This document shows positions 1 through 7,849 of a stretch of DNA of 8,565 nt, piece after piece; positions within the stretch are counted from its first letter, which is position 1; each line of letters starts with the position of its first letter. Below the pieces are notes generated by a model. The model was not told the DNA's origin. It did no database searches and worked only from the letters and a program-made list of their open reading frames with translations. Source of the DNA: a bacterium HR36 (GTDB lineage: Bacteria; Planctomycetota; Planctomycetia; Gemmatales; HRBIN36). The stretch spans positions 1 through 8,565 of the forward strand of contig BEIM01000127.1 of the NCBI GenBank assembly GCA_002898995.1, given 5' to 3'. Made by a program: the position numbers and the translations under genes.

Positions 1-435
1 GCTCTCTTGTTTTCCCTTTTCTTGTTGCTGCCGCATCTTGGCACCTTGCCGGGGGCTGGTGAGGCCGAGCAACACGGCAGTGGTTTGTGGACACCAGGGC
101 AGCAGAAACAAGTTTGGGAAGAATTGTCCCGCTTGCGACGGCAGGTGAACGCTTTGCCTGGTTTCCGCGATTATCTGGTACCGCTGCGGATTGACGGCGA
201 CACGGGGCGACTGTATCTCCAGGCTGACGGTCGCGAAATCGAAGTTACCGAGCAAAATGTCCAGCAGATTCTCGAGGACTTTCGTTTGCAGGCGCAGCGT
301 GCCGGCCAGAAACGCTTGACTTTTCTATTGATTGCCGATTATTCCAAACCGCATCCTGACCAGCGCGATGAAGCTCGCTTTCGTCGCTGGTTCGCGGGCA
401 CTCGCTTCGAATACATCCCGCCCCCACGATATTGA
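1..435 (+). CDS. Hypothetical secreted protein, 5' end outside window
   Basis: Not recognised as a named family. The frame is open from the first base. A TTG at 7 could start it, but the visible hydrophobic stretch (FSLFLLLPHLG) would then lack the basic n-region of a signal peptide, so the true start probably lies upstream. After this signal-like segment comes a soluble, mixed-charge region of about 120 residues. Its apparent order is helix (around WEELSRLRRQV), strands (VPLRIDG, RLYLQADG), helix (QNVQQILEDF), strand (RLTFLLIADYS), helix (RDEARFRRWF) and a final strand (RFEYIPPPRY). This helix-strand-helix-strand end resembles the C-terminal domain of the next gene and, loosely, the periplasmic part of ExbD/TolR proteins, including an 'AD' after the strand. 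That resemblance is inference. The gene ends 50 nt before the following gene and probably shares its transcript. Function unknown. Confidence 0.65.
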   Translation, partial: ALLFSLFLLLPHLGTLPGAGEAEQHGSGLWTPGQQKQVWEELSRLRRQVNALPGFRDYLVPLRIDGDTGRLYLQADGREIEVTEQNVQQILEDFRLQAQRAGQKRLTFLLIADYSKPHPDQRDEARFRRWFAGTRFEYIPPPRY

Positions 436-447
436 AGGTGCTAAACC

Positions 448-489
448 ATGTGGCACTGGAAACCGATTAACCGGGAGACCCGACCATGA
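448..489 (+). CDS. Possible 13-residue mini-ORF coupled to next gene
   Basis: This short ATG frame encodes MWHWKPINRETRP. It has a good Shine-Dalgarno match (AGGTG, 436-440) seven bases before the ATG, and that site overlaps the stop codon of the preceding gene. Its TGA overlaps the ATG of the next gene as ATGA at 486-489, a classic translational-coupling arrangement. The codons are ordinary. It may be a coupling leader, a tiny protein, or the real N-terminus of the downstream protein separated by a frameshift. It may also be chance. No homology can be claimed for so short a peptide. Confidence 0.3.
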   Translation: MWHWKPINRETRP

Positions 490-1208
490 ACAGTTGGTGG
501 CTGTGGTTAGCGGAAATGGTGTGGTGGTTACGCGTGCTCATCAGCATTGCCGCATTTGTCGGCGGCGCCCTCGTAGCCGGCTGGCTGCTTGGACTGCTGA
601 TGCATATCCTCGGTCGGGAAGCGCGGAGGCGAACCAAGATCCTTGCACGCTTGGGCGGTGGAATGGCTGCCGGCCTGGCCGCCTGGCTGCTTTTGCAATT
701 GGCGCCACCGGGTTCAGGACTAGGCGGAGGCGGCACGGGGGGAGATGCTACGGTGCAACGTCCCCCGGCGGTCGGGGACACCAATTCGGAAGAGCCTCCA
801 CCGCCTCTGCCGCCAGAACAAACGCGTGGCCCTATAGCTCAGGCAACTTTGGCGGGCAGGTGGGTGCTGCGGATCAAGCTCCTGGGTGCGGAATCTTCGC
901 CGCAGTACGAGGCACCCGACAAATATTTTGCGGTGATCGACGCTCTGCCTGTTGGCCGTAACCAGGTTCTGGCTGCCAGTCCCCCGCTGCCGCGAGAACC
1001 ATTGAACGCCGCTGGGGTGCTGGCGTTGGTCCAGCAGTTGCAAAGCGAAGGTACCCTCGAGGCCGTCGAACTGCACGTCACGCCTTACAGCACCAGTCTG
1101 CGGCACAACCAGGTTGGCCAGTTACGTCGCCTTCTCAGGGACGCCAAAGTCCGCTTCGATTATCCCGACCCCGATAAACCTGTATACTCGCGCCTGGTAG
1201 AAAAATGA
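486..1208 (+). CDS. Hypothetical membrane protein with periplasmic alpha/beta domain
   Basis: A 240-residue protein of unrecognised family. The start at 486 is preceded by GGGAG (473-477) at an 8-nt spacing. The N-terminus is tryptophan-rich (MNSWWLWLAEMVWWLR) and leads into a hydrophobic segment at about residues 13-40. A basic loop (GREARRRTK) and a second hydrophobic segment at about 52-72 follow. Next is a Gly/Pro-rich, low-complexity linker (about 73-115, with PPPPLPP) and then a soluble domain at 124-240. The basic loop between the helices suggests a cytoplasmic loop with both termini outside. The soluble end (helix LALVQQLQ, strand AVELHVTPYS, helix GQLRRLL, strand VRFDYPDPDKPVY) matches the pattern of the upstream protein's C-terminus. 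The architecture of membrane anchor, Pro-rich linker and small domain recalls energy-transducing or envelope-spanning proteins such as ExbD/TolR, but no diagnostic motif is visible. Function unknown. Confidence 0.82.
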   Translation: MNSWWLWLAEMVWWLRVLISIAAFVGGALVAGWLLGLLMHILGREARRRTKILARLGGGMAAGLAAWLLLQLAPPGSGLGGGGTGGDATVQRPPAVGDTNSEEPPPPLPPEQTRGPIAQATLAGRWVLRIKLLGAESSPQYEAPDKYFAVIDALPVGRNQVLAASPPLPREPLNAAGVLALVQQLQSEGTLEAVELHVTPYSTSLRHNQVGQLRRLLRDAKVRFDYPDPDKPVYSRLVEK

Positions 1209-1395
1209 CCGCATCGGGGTTCGGCTGCGGCAGCACAGGGTGCAGAAGGTTCGCGGCACAGGCGGGCTGCCCCTGCCAGGACAGAAATGTTTTCCGTGCT
1301 CCTACTGACAAGGGCCGCCGTGTGCGTTGCTGCCCCGTCTGGCACCATGTACTCTGAATGCATTACAGCCCAGCGATAATCCAGCAGGCAAGCTC

Positions 1396-2814
<1,419 letters not shown>

Positions 2815-2820
2815 GCTTGT

Positions 2821-2826
2821 TCCTCC
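2821..2826 (-). promoter_or_regulatory. Ribosome binding site of fumC
   Basis: Minus-strand GGAGGA, six bases before the ATG at 2814. It fixes the fumC start and argues against the longer open frame reaching 2865. Confidence 0.8.
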
Positions 2827-3085
2827 AAGAAGGTTGGCGCGGTACGGGCTCTGCGACCACAGCACCTCGCAGCAAGCAAGCCAGCCGATGAGGGTTTACT
2901 CCTGGTAGCTTGCGCGGTAGCAGACAATGCGCATGCAAAGTGCCAAGCGCAGCTCATTCGCAGCCGCGAGAAGAATGAGCCGGCTGTGCTGCATGAGTGA
3001 ATCGCCCTTCTTTGGATCAAACGGCTCAGCTGCGCAGTCGCTGCGCTGGTTTATCTTAGGCAACCGGCCCGCACGCGGAACAAGG

Positions 3086-4102
3086 TCACGCCGCACAAAG
3101 CCGGAACTGACGCCAGCGGATGCTTTCCAGGACTCGCTCTGCCAAGGCGATGGCGTCCCGACCATCCTCGCCAGCAACGCGTGGCCGTTTTCCAGTACGA
3201 ATGCATTCCAGGAAATGGCGTATTTCTTCGGTCAGCTGGTCACCTTCGTTATGCTCAAATTCGCGGACTTCGAGCCACTGGCCGAACAATTTCTCCCGTA
3301 ACAGCCCGACCAGACTGATGTCCAGTTGGTCGGGCCGCCAGCCCAGGGCGCGGGCTTTGCCCGAGGGCTGCACAAGGAGCGTGTGTTTCTTGAAGAAGTC
3401 AATTTCGACGTAGCCCTCAGGCGAATAGACGATCATCCGCCGGCAGGGTTTGGTGCTGATGCGGCTGGCGGTCAGGGTAGCGACACAGCCGTTGGCAAAT
3501 GTGAGCCGCGCCTCAGCAATATCCTCGTGGCCACCGAACATGCTCACGCCCACGGCCTCCACCTCCACCACGGGCTGACGCACCAGCGCTAGCAGCACAT
3601 CCAAATCGTGAATCATCAGGTCGAGCACAACGCCAACATCCAGACAGCGCCCGCTGTACATGGAGAGACGCTGCCCTTGAATAAAATGGGGCTGGAGAGA
3701 GCGCTGCTCCAAGTCGAGCAAAGCGGGATTGAAGCGTTCGATATGCCCGACCTGCAAAATCGTGCCGTGCTGTTGGCTGAGGGCAACGAGTTCCTCGGCC
3801 TGTGCCAGCGAACTGGCGAGGGGTTTTTCCACCAGGCAGGGAATGCTCCGGCGGAGAAAGTCGCGCGCCACATCCCGATGCGCGTATGTGGGCACAGCAA
3901 TGATCACGCCGTCCACCCGCCCGAACAAGTCCTGATAGTCTGCAAAGGCGGGTACCTGGTATTTCCGGGAGATGGTGTCGCGGGTGGCGGGATCAATATC
4001 GGCAACCGCTACCAGCTCGGCTTCGGGCAACGAAGCGAGGATGCGGGCATGCTCCTTACCCATGTGCCCTAATCCGACCACGCCGATTCGTAGGCGGGAC
4101 AT
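3086..4102 (-). CDS. Gfo/Idh/MocA dehydrogenase, UDP-GlcNAc 3-dehydrogenase-like
   Basis: A 338-residue NAD(P)-dependent sugar dehydrogenase of the Gfo/Idh/MocA family. The N-terminal Rossmann fold begins IGVVGLGHMG, with GxGxxG at residues 10-15, and is followed by an acidic residue after the second strand (VAVADID) that suits NAD. The family EKP motif (92-94) carries the catalytic Lys93. The C-terminal half has DVGVVLDLMIHDLD (155-168), with His165 as the likely catalytic histidine. The gene starts 17 nt after lpxC ends, so the two are almost certainly co-transcribed. Relatives located in lpx clusters include GnnA, which oxidises the 3-OH of UDP-GlcNAc so that the transaminase GnnB can install a 3-amino group. 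The 'LDLMIHDLD' sequence and the neighbourhood favour that activity, but no gnnB is in the window, so the substrate is inference. The ATG at 4102 has no clear Shine-Dalgarno sequence. Confidence 0.92.
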   Translation of the reverse strand: MSRLRIGVVGLGHMGKEHARILASLPEAELVAVADIDPATRDTISRKYQVPAFADYQDLFGRVDGVIIAVPTYAHRDVARDFLRRSIPCLVEKPLASSLAQAEELVALSQQHGTILQVGHIERFNPALLDLEQRSLQPHFIQGQRLSMYSGRCLDVGVVLDLMIHDLDVLLALVRQPVVEVEAVGVSMFGGHEDIAEARLTFANGCVATLTASRISTKPCRRMIVYSPEGYVEIDFFKKHTLLVQPSGKARALGWRPDQLDISLVGLLREKLFGQWLEVREFEHNEGDQLTEEIRHFLECIRTGKRPRVAGEDGRDAIALAERVLESIRWRQFRLCAA

Positions 4103-4119
4103 TGGCGGGATCTTGGTGA

Positions 4120-5106
4120 TCAGGCGGCGCTCAGCACAGCAGAGGTGGCTGCCGACAAAAGGACTTTGCTGACGGCTGGGCGCAATCGCTGCGCCAGCGC
4201 CACGTTCAATGTGTGCCCGGAACGGTAAGCTACCACTTGTCCTGCCAGCGGGCAGCCGACCAACGCCAGATCCCCCACGAGATCCAGCGTTTTGTGCCGC
4301 GCCGGCTCATCGGCCCAGCGCAACCGGTTGGCCAGCACGCCTTGCCGGCCAAACACCAGCACTTGTTCGGGCCCGGTGTGAATCCCGATTCCCTGCTGCC
4401 GCAGTGCCTGGACTTCTTCCAGCAATAAAAACGTCCGGCTGGCCGCCAGGCGATTGACAAAATCCTGCGGCGTGCCGCGGTAGCTGAAACGCTGCGGTCC
4501 CACTGCTGACCATACACCGTAATCTAGAAAATACGCCATCTCCAAATGCCTCATCTCCGCTGGCAGCAAGACCAGCCGACTTGCGCCGTGGCGGAGATCG
4601 AGCACCTGGCTCGGTGTCACGATGGGGAGAAATTGGTCCTGGATTGCCAAGCCTGCTTCCTTTAGAGCGCTGACCAGTTCGCGCACTGAGCCGTCCCAGC
4701 CGGGCGGTTCCGGTCCATCCAGTTCAATACAGCAATTATCTATCAGCAGGCCAGCCAGTGCCGCTAGGACGTGTTCGACCAATTCCACATGATCGGGAGG
4801 GGTGCCCAGGACCGTACGGCGAAGTGTACTGGTAACTGCTTCAGCGATGGCCGGAATAGTCGGCGCCCCTGGGCGATCCGTACGCACGAACAGCCGGCCT
4901 GTTCCGGTATCGGCCGGGAGGAAGCGAACACGCACTCGCCGACCAAAGAGCAAGCCTCGACCCGTTAATTCGACAGGCCTGGCCAGGGTAAATGGCCGAC
5001 GCCACCCGACAACCCGCACGCCTACCGCACAAGTCATGTCTTGCCCCGGGTCGCACCGCAGCCAATCGCGCGATGCCGTTCCGCTTGCCACTGGCAATGG
5101 CCCCAT
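4120..5106 (-). CDS. lpxC: UDP-3-O-acyl-N-acetylglucosamine deacetylase
   Basis: Zinc-dependent cytosolic deacetylase that performs the committed step of lipid A synthesis. All key residues are visible (numbered from the ATG at 5106): Glu111-His112 in LVEHVLAAL (E. coli Glu78-His79), His271 and Asp275 in RHKTLD (His238, Asp242), Asp279 (Asp246), SRTF (the Thr191-Phe192 region), and His298 in YRSGHTLN (His265). The spacing between the conserved histidines is identical to E. coli (159 and 27 residues), so the protein should be active. One oddity is that E. coli GVGLHTG near the N-terminus reads GRGLLFG here, so His19 is not kept. Start choice is uncertain. The ATG at 5106 has AGGTGA just before it and a 59-nt gap to the upstream gene. 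A GTG at 5112 is in frame, and an ATG at 5037 would give 305 residues, the E. coli length. It sits between skp and the Gfo/Idh gene in an envelope operon. Confidence 0.95.
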   Translation of the reverse strand: MGPLPVASGTASRDWLRCDPGQDMTCAVGVRVVGWRRPFTLARPVELTGRGLLFGRRVRVRFLPADTGTGRLFVRTDRPGAPTIPAIAEAVTSTLRRTVLGTPPDHVELVEHVLAALAGLLIDNCCIELDGPEPPGWDGSVRELVSALKEAGLAIQDQFLPIVTPSQVLDLRHGASRLVLLPAEMRHLEMAYFLDYGVWSAVGPQRFSYRGTPQDFVNRLAASRTFLLLEEVQALRQQGIGIHTGPEQVLVFGRQGVLANRLRWADEPARHKTLDLVGDLALVGCPLAGQVVAYRSGHTLNVALAQRLRPAVSKVLLSAATSAVLSAA

Positions 5107-5165
5107 GGTCACCTGGCTCCCTATCCCTTCAGATGGCGAAAAGGCGTACCGGAACGCGCTGCTCC

Positions 5166-5822
5166 TTACTGGCCGGTACCCCCGCTGCGCTGTCCGCCAT
5201 TGGCCGCCTGATATTCTCGATTCAGCAACGTAACAACCTGCGCGGTGATGTCGGCCGCCTGGGGATAATACATCGGCCAGAGGTTCGTTCCCACCAAACG
5301 CGCCATGACGCGGTCGGGATGGTAATAGACTTCACGCTTGTGTGCGTCCCGCCAATCTTCATTGAAACGGAAGACCACCTCGTAGCCCTGCGAGTCGGCG
5401 ATAGCCTTTACCTTGTTCCATACCTTGAAATACAGATTTGCATAGCGCTCATTGGCCAGGCGGGTTAACTTCTTTTGTGCGTCGGAGCGGATATTGTTGA
5501 ACTGATATTCCAGGTCTTTTCCCTTCCGTTCCAAGGCGTCCCGTTGCGCTTGATCGGTAGTGGCAGCAAGTTGCTTACGGACCTCGTCAATTTCTTTCTG
5601 CTTGGCTTGGAGTTGTTCGTAAAACTTTTGTTCCTCGCCCTGGAGCACCTTTTTGATGTCCTGGGCCTCGTCCGAAAGCCGCATCACTTCCGCGTAGTTC
5701 ATGAAGGCAATCGTGGGGGGTTTTTGAGAAGCGGGAGCTTGCGCCCGCAACCATGACCACCCGGTCACCCCGGCCGCGCATCCCAGAGCAAAAGCCCATC
5801 CCCAGGCCAGCCATCGTTTCAC
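5166..5822 (-). CDS. skp: OmpH/Skp-family periplasmic chaperone
   Basis: A 218-residue protein of the OmpH/Skp family. Skp holds unfolded outer-membrane proteins in the periplasm as a trimer with long coiled-coil arms. Residues 1-28 form a basic start plus hydrophobic segment ending near AQA, which fits a signal peptide or an N-terminal anchor. The body strand follows (PTIAFMNYAEV, 36-46), then a long charged helical/coiled-coil region (about 48-140, rich in Gln, Glu, Lys and Arg). The closing strand is YEVVFRF, and DITAQVVTLLN (191-201) matches the DITADVLKQ end of E. coli Skp. It is longer than the roughly 160-residue E. coli protein because of an insert between the last strand and the DIT helix (about 156-188) and a Gly/Gln-rich tail. 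It starts with GTG, preceded by GGGGGA at 7 nt. It lies directly upstream of lpxC, an arrangement that fits the common skp-lpx grouping. Confidence 0.88.
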   Translation of the reverse strand: MKRWLAWGWAFALGCAAGVTGWSWLRAQAPASQKPPTIAFMNYAEVMRLSDEAQDIKKVLQGEEQKFYEQLQAKQKEIDEVRKQLAATTDQAQRDALERKGKDLEYQFNNIRSDAQKKLTRLANERYANLYFKVWNKVKAIADSQGYEVVFRFNEDWRDAHKREVYYHPDRVMARLVGTNLWPMYYPQAADITAQVVTLLNREYQAANGGQRSGGTGQ

Positions 5823-5960
5823 GGTTCCGTCCCCCTATTCGAGCAGGCAGGCCACCCGACCTCCCGGATTCCAGGGGCGGTGCCGTTACCTGCATTGCGC
5901 TGGGCGAAATGATGCCGCACACGGACACTTCTGGCCCGCAGCGGTTCCAACTTGCTCCCC

Positions 5961-5989
5961 CTTGTACCCAGCCCCACCAACTGCGTCAA
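5961..5989 (-). promoter_or_regulatory. Candidate sigma70 promoter for skp-lpxC-dehydrogenase unit
   Basis: On the minus strand, TTGACG (5984-5989, five of six consensus bases) is followed after exactly 17 nt by TACAAG (5961-5966, four of six). Transcription would begin near 5954, giving an untranslated leader of about 130 nt before the skp GTG at 5822. It lies in the 295-nt gap between the VWA gene and skp, where a promoter would be expected. The rest of this gap (5823-6117) shows no RNA gene and no convincing terminator, only a weak CCAGG-CCA-CCTGG hairpin near 6067-6079 without a U-tract. The call rests on consensus matching alone. Confidence 0.4.
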
Positions 5990-6117
5990 GGCGAATCTCG
6001 ACACCACCAGCGCACAATCCACTCCATTCACCGCAAACCTGCAAAGCAGAACTCCAGCTGGTCCCCCAGGCCACCTGGGATCGTCGTCTCGAGGTCATCC
6101 AGTCGGACGGGTAGAAA

Positions 6118-7797
6118 TTACGCCCGACGACGCCATAACATCGGTGCGGCAGCCAATGCGGCCAGGAGCGCCAACAGGACAAAAAAGACGCGCATGTCCG
6201 CCGCCGGCGTAATCACGCCGTGCGTGCGATAGCTTGCCTGGGCCTGCAATTCGCCCAAACGGATCTCGATGCGACTGGGCGTGCCGTCCTGACGCCGCCG
6301 CGGACTGAGATAGGTCACCGTGAACGTGGTCTCAATCTGTTGCAATGCCCGGCTGAACTCCTGGGCCAGCTGCCCCGCTTCGGCCGCGTGAAAATATCGG
6401 CCCCCCGTTTTTTCGGCCAGCTCACGCAGTGCCGCTTCATCAATGCCCTCGTCGTGGATATCAATGGAAAGCTGCTCGAAGACCGCCTGCAAATGCTTCG
6501 GATCGGAGACGCCGTAATATCGCCCGCCCGTGATTTGCGCAATCTGTCGCAAGACTCTCTCATCAATTTCACGCCGCCGCGGATCGCCCAAACCGATGAC
6601 GAAGATCGGGATTTGTGCCTGGGCATGCAGCTTTGCCAGTTGGGCGAAGAACTCCTGTTCCTTTTGCACCTGGCCACCCTCGTTTATTCCATCAGTCAGC
6701 AGGATAATCACCCGGCGACATTCGCGTAGGCGTTGCCTTTCTCCCGAGGCGGTGGCCAGGGAAGGACGTGCCAGCCACCGAAGGCCGGCCAACGTGGCAT
6801 CGTACAAATGATTGCCACCCCGTGGCTGCAATTCGCGGATTTGTTCCTGCAGCCCGTGCTTATCGGAAGAAGGATTGGTTGGGTCGTCAAAGATGTGATC
6901 AAAGGGCAGTAACGAACAATCCGCATGGTCTGCGGGCAGGAGTTCGACATACCGCGACGCCGCCTGACGAAGATATTGAATCTTGTTGCCGTCTTTCATG
7001 CTGCCGCTGCGGTCCAGAATCAAGAGCGAACGCACATAAAGATTGGCCCCAGGCTTGCCCAGACCGATGGTGTAAATATTGACTCGCCGCGTTTGCGCTT
7101 CGGCAATTACCTGGGACAGAGTGGTGCGACTGTTGACATCGCGACCGTCGGTGAGCATTACCAAGGCCCGGGCCTTGTCGCCGCTGGAGGAGAATTGCTG
7201 CATGACTTCCATGGCCGCGTCGAAATAGGCCGTACCGCCAGCCCCTTGAGCGTGGAGGATAACGCTTTGTAAAGCACCGCGATCCTGCACCTGCAGGGGA
7301 AGCGTGCGATAAGGCTCGTGATGGAACAACACTAGTCCGCAAGGGGTACGGGGATCCAGTTGCTGCAGGAACTGCTGGGCCGCTTCCTTTGCTTTGTCGA
7401 GCCGATCGAGGGGGCGCTCGGGCGTGCCCACCATGCTGCCGCTGGTGTCCAGCACCAGCATGACTTCGCGCTCCTGCCCCACCAGCTTCTGCGCCTCAAA
7501 TTCGCGGACTTTCTGGCCATCCTCGTAAATCGCGCCGTGGGTTGCAGGCAATTGCCGCACGGGTCGGCCTTCAGCATCCAACACTTGGAATTGCAGGGTG
7601 ATCTGCAATCGGCCCTCCGCAGTTACTTCGACGCGCGGGCGGCCGATTTGCTCGAGCCGCGCTCTCTGCCTCGCTTCGCCGTTGAGCCCTGCGAACAAGC
7701 CAGCGATTGCCACGATCATTGCGGCCACACGCACAGCCCACTGCCCACGCAGACCCAAACTAGCCTGTGGCCCTGACAACTTCCGGATCCCCGACAT
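6118..7797 (-). CDS. Membrane-anchored protein with two VWA domains, apparently nested
   Basis: A 559-residue protein with a signal peptide or anchor (about 20-42), an extracytoplasmic beta-rich region (50-110), two von Willebrand factor A domains, a short beta region (about 490-525) and a C-terminal membrane helix (535-554) followed by RRRA. The first VWA has a full MIDAS metal site: DTSGS (117-121), Thr189 in GGTAYFDA, and Asp217 in LTDGRD. The second has DRSGS (262-266) and Asp369 in LTDG, but Asn329 (GGNHLYDA) where Thr is usual. The first domain breaks off at NIYTIGLGKPG (about 240-250) and its expected terminal element seems to reappear after the second domain, suggesting insertion. VWA proteins bind protein partners through the metal site; the partner here is unknown. 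The ATG at 7797 is chosen over a GTG at 7818 because GAGGAGG sits six bases upstream. A TATGAT (7850-7855) may be a -10 element for this gene. It lies downstream of yidC on the same strand. Confidence 0.9.
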   Translation of the reverse strand: MSGIRKLSGPQASLGLRGQWAVRVAAMIVAIAGLFAGLNGEARQRARLEQIGRPRVEVTAEGRLQITLQFQVLDAEGRPVRQLPATHGAIYEDGQKVREFEAQKLVGQEREVMLVLDTSGSMVGTPERPLDRLDKAKEAAQQFLQQLDPRTPCGLVLFHHEPYRTLPLQVQDRGALQSVILHAQGAGGTAYFDAAMEVMQQFSSSGDKARALVMLTDGRDVNSRTTLSQVIAEAQTRRVNIYTIGLGKPGANLYVRSLLILDRSGSMKDGNKIQYLRQAASRYVELLPADHADCSLLPFDHIFDDPTNPSSDKHGLQEQIRELQPRGGNHLYDATLAGLRWLARPSLATASGERQRLRECRRVIILLTDGINEGGQVQKEQEFFAQLAKLHAQAQIPIFVIGLGDPRRREIDERVLRQIAQITGGRYYGVSDPKHLQAVFEQLSIDIHDEGIDEAALRELAEKTGGRYFHAAEAGQLAQEFSRALQQIETTFTVTYLSPRRRQDGTPSRIEIRLGELQAQASYRTHGVITPAADMRVFFVLLALLAALAAAPMLWRRRA

Positions 7798-7803
7798 GGT
7801 CAG

Positions 7804-7810
7804 CCTCCTC
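7804..7810 (-). promoter_or_regulatory. Ribosome binding site of the VWA gene
   Basis: Minus-strand GAGGAGG, six bases before the ATG at 7797. It is the strongest Shine-Dalgarno match in the window and decides that start over the upstream in-frame GTG at 7818. Confidence 0.75.
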
Positions 7811-7831
7811 GATGACACTTCGTTGGTTCAC

Positions 7832-7849
7832 CGCTAAGCCCACTAAGCG
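7832..7849 (-). repeat. 18-bp imperfect inverted repeat in yidC-VWA gap
   Basis: CGCTTAG, four bases, then CTTAGCG-like arms (minus strand CGCTTAGTGGGCTTAGCG) pair at six of seven positions. It also contains a direct repeat of GCTTAG. It abuts a TATGAT hexamer at 7850-7855 and precedes the VWA gene by about 35 nt. It could be an operator or a leader hairpin. There is no U-run, so it is not a good terminator. Confidence 0.35.

Noticed and set aside
332..961. A 209-codon plus-strand frame spanning the end of the first gene and much of the second
   Set aside because: It overlaps two better frames. Its translation is Arg/Ser/Gly-rich without domain pattern, as expected for a shifted reading of coding DNA.
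1209..1395. Search for a bidirectional terminator between the convergent genes
   Set aside because: Only short GC-rich self-complementary pieces (for example GGGCTGCCC) occur, without adjacent T or A runs, so no terminator is claimed.
2815..2865. Longer fumC start at 2865
   Set aside because: The extra 17 residues match nothing in the family, and GGAGGA sits six bases before the ATG at 2814.
7798..7818. GTG start at 7818 for the VWA gene
   Set aside because: The region between contains the GAGGAGG ribosome site serving the ATG at 7797.
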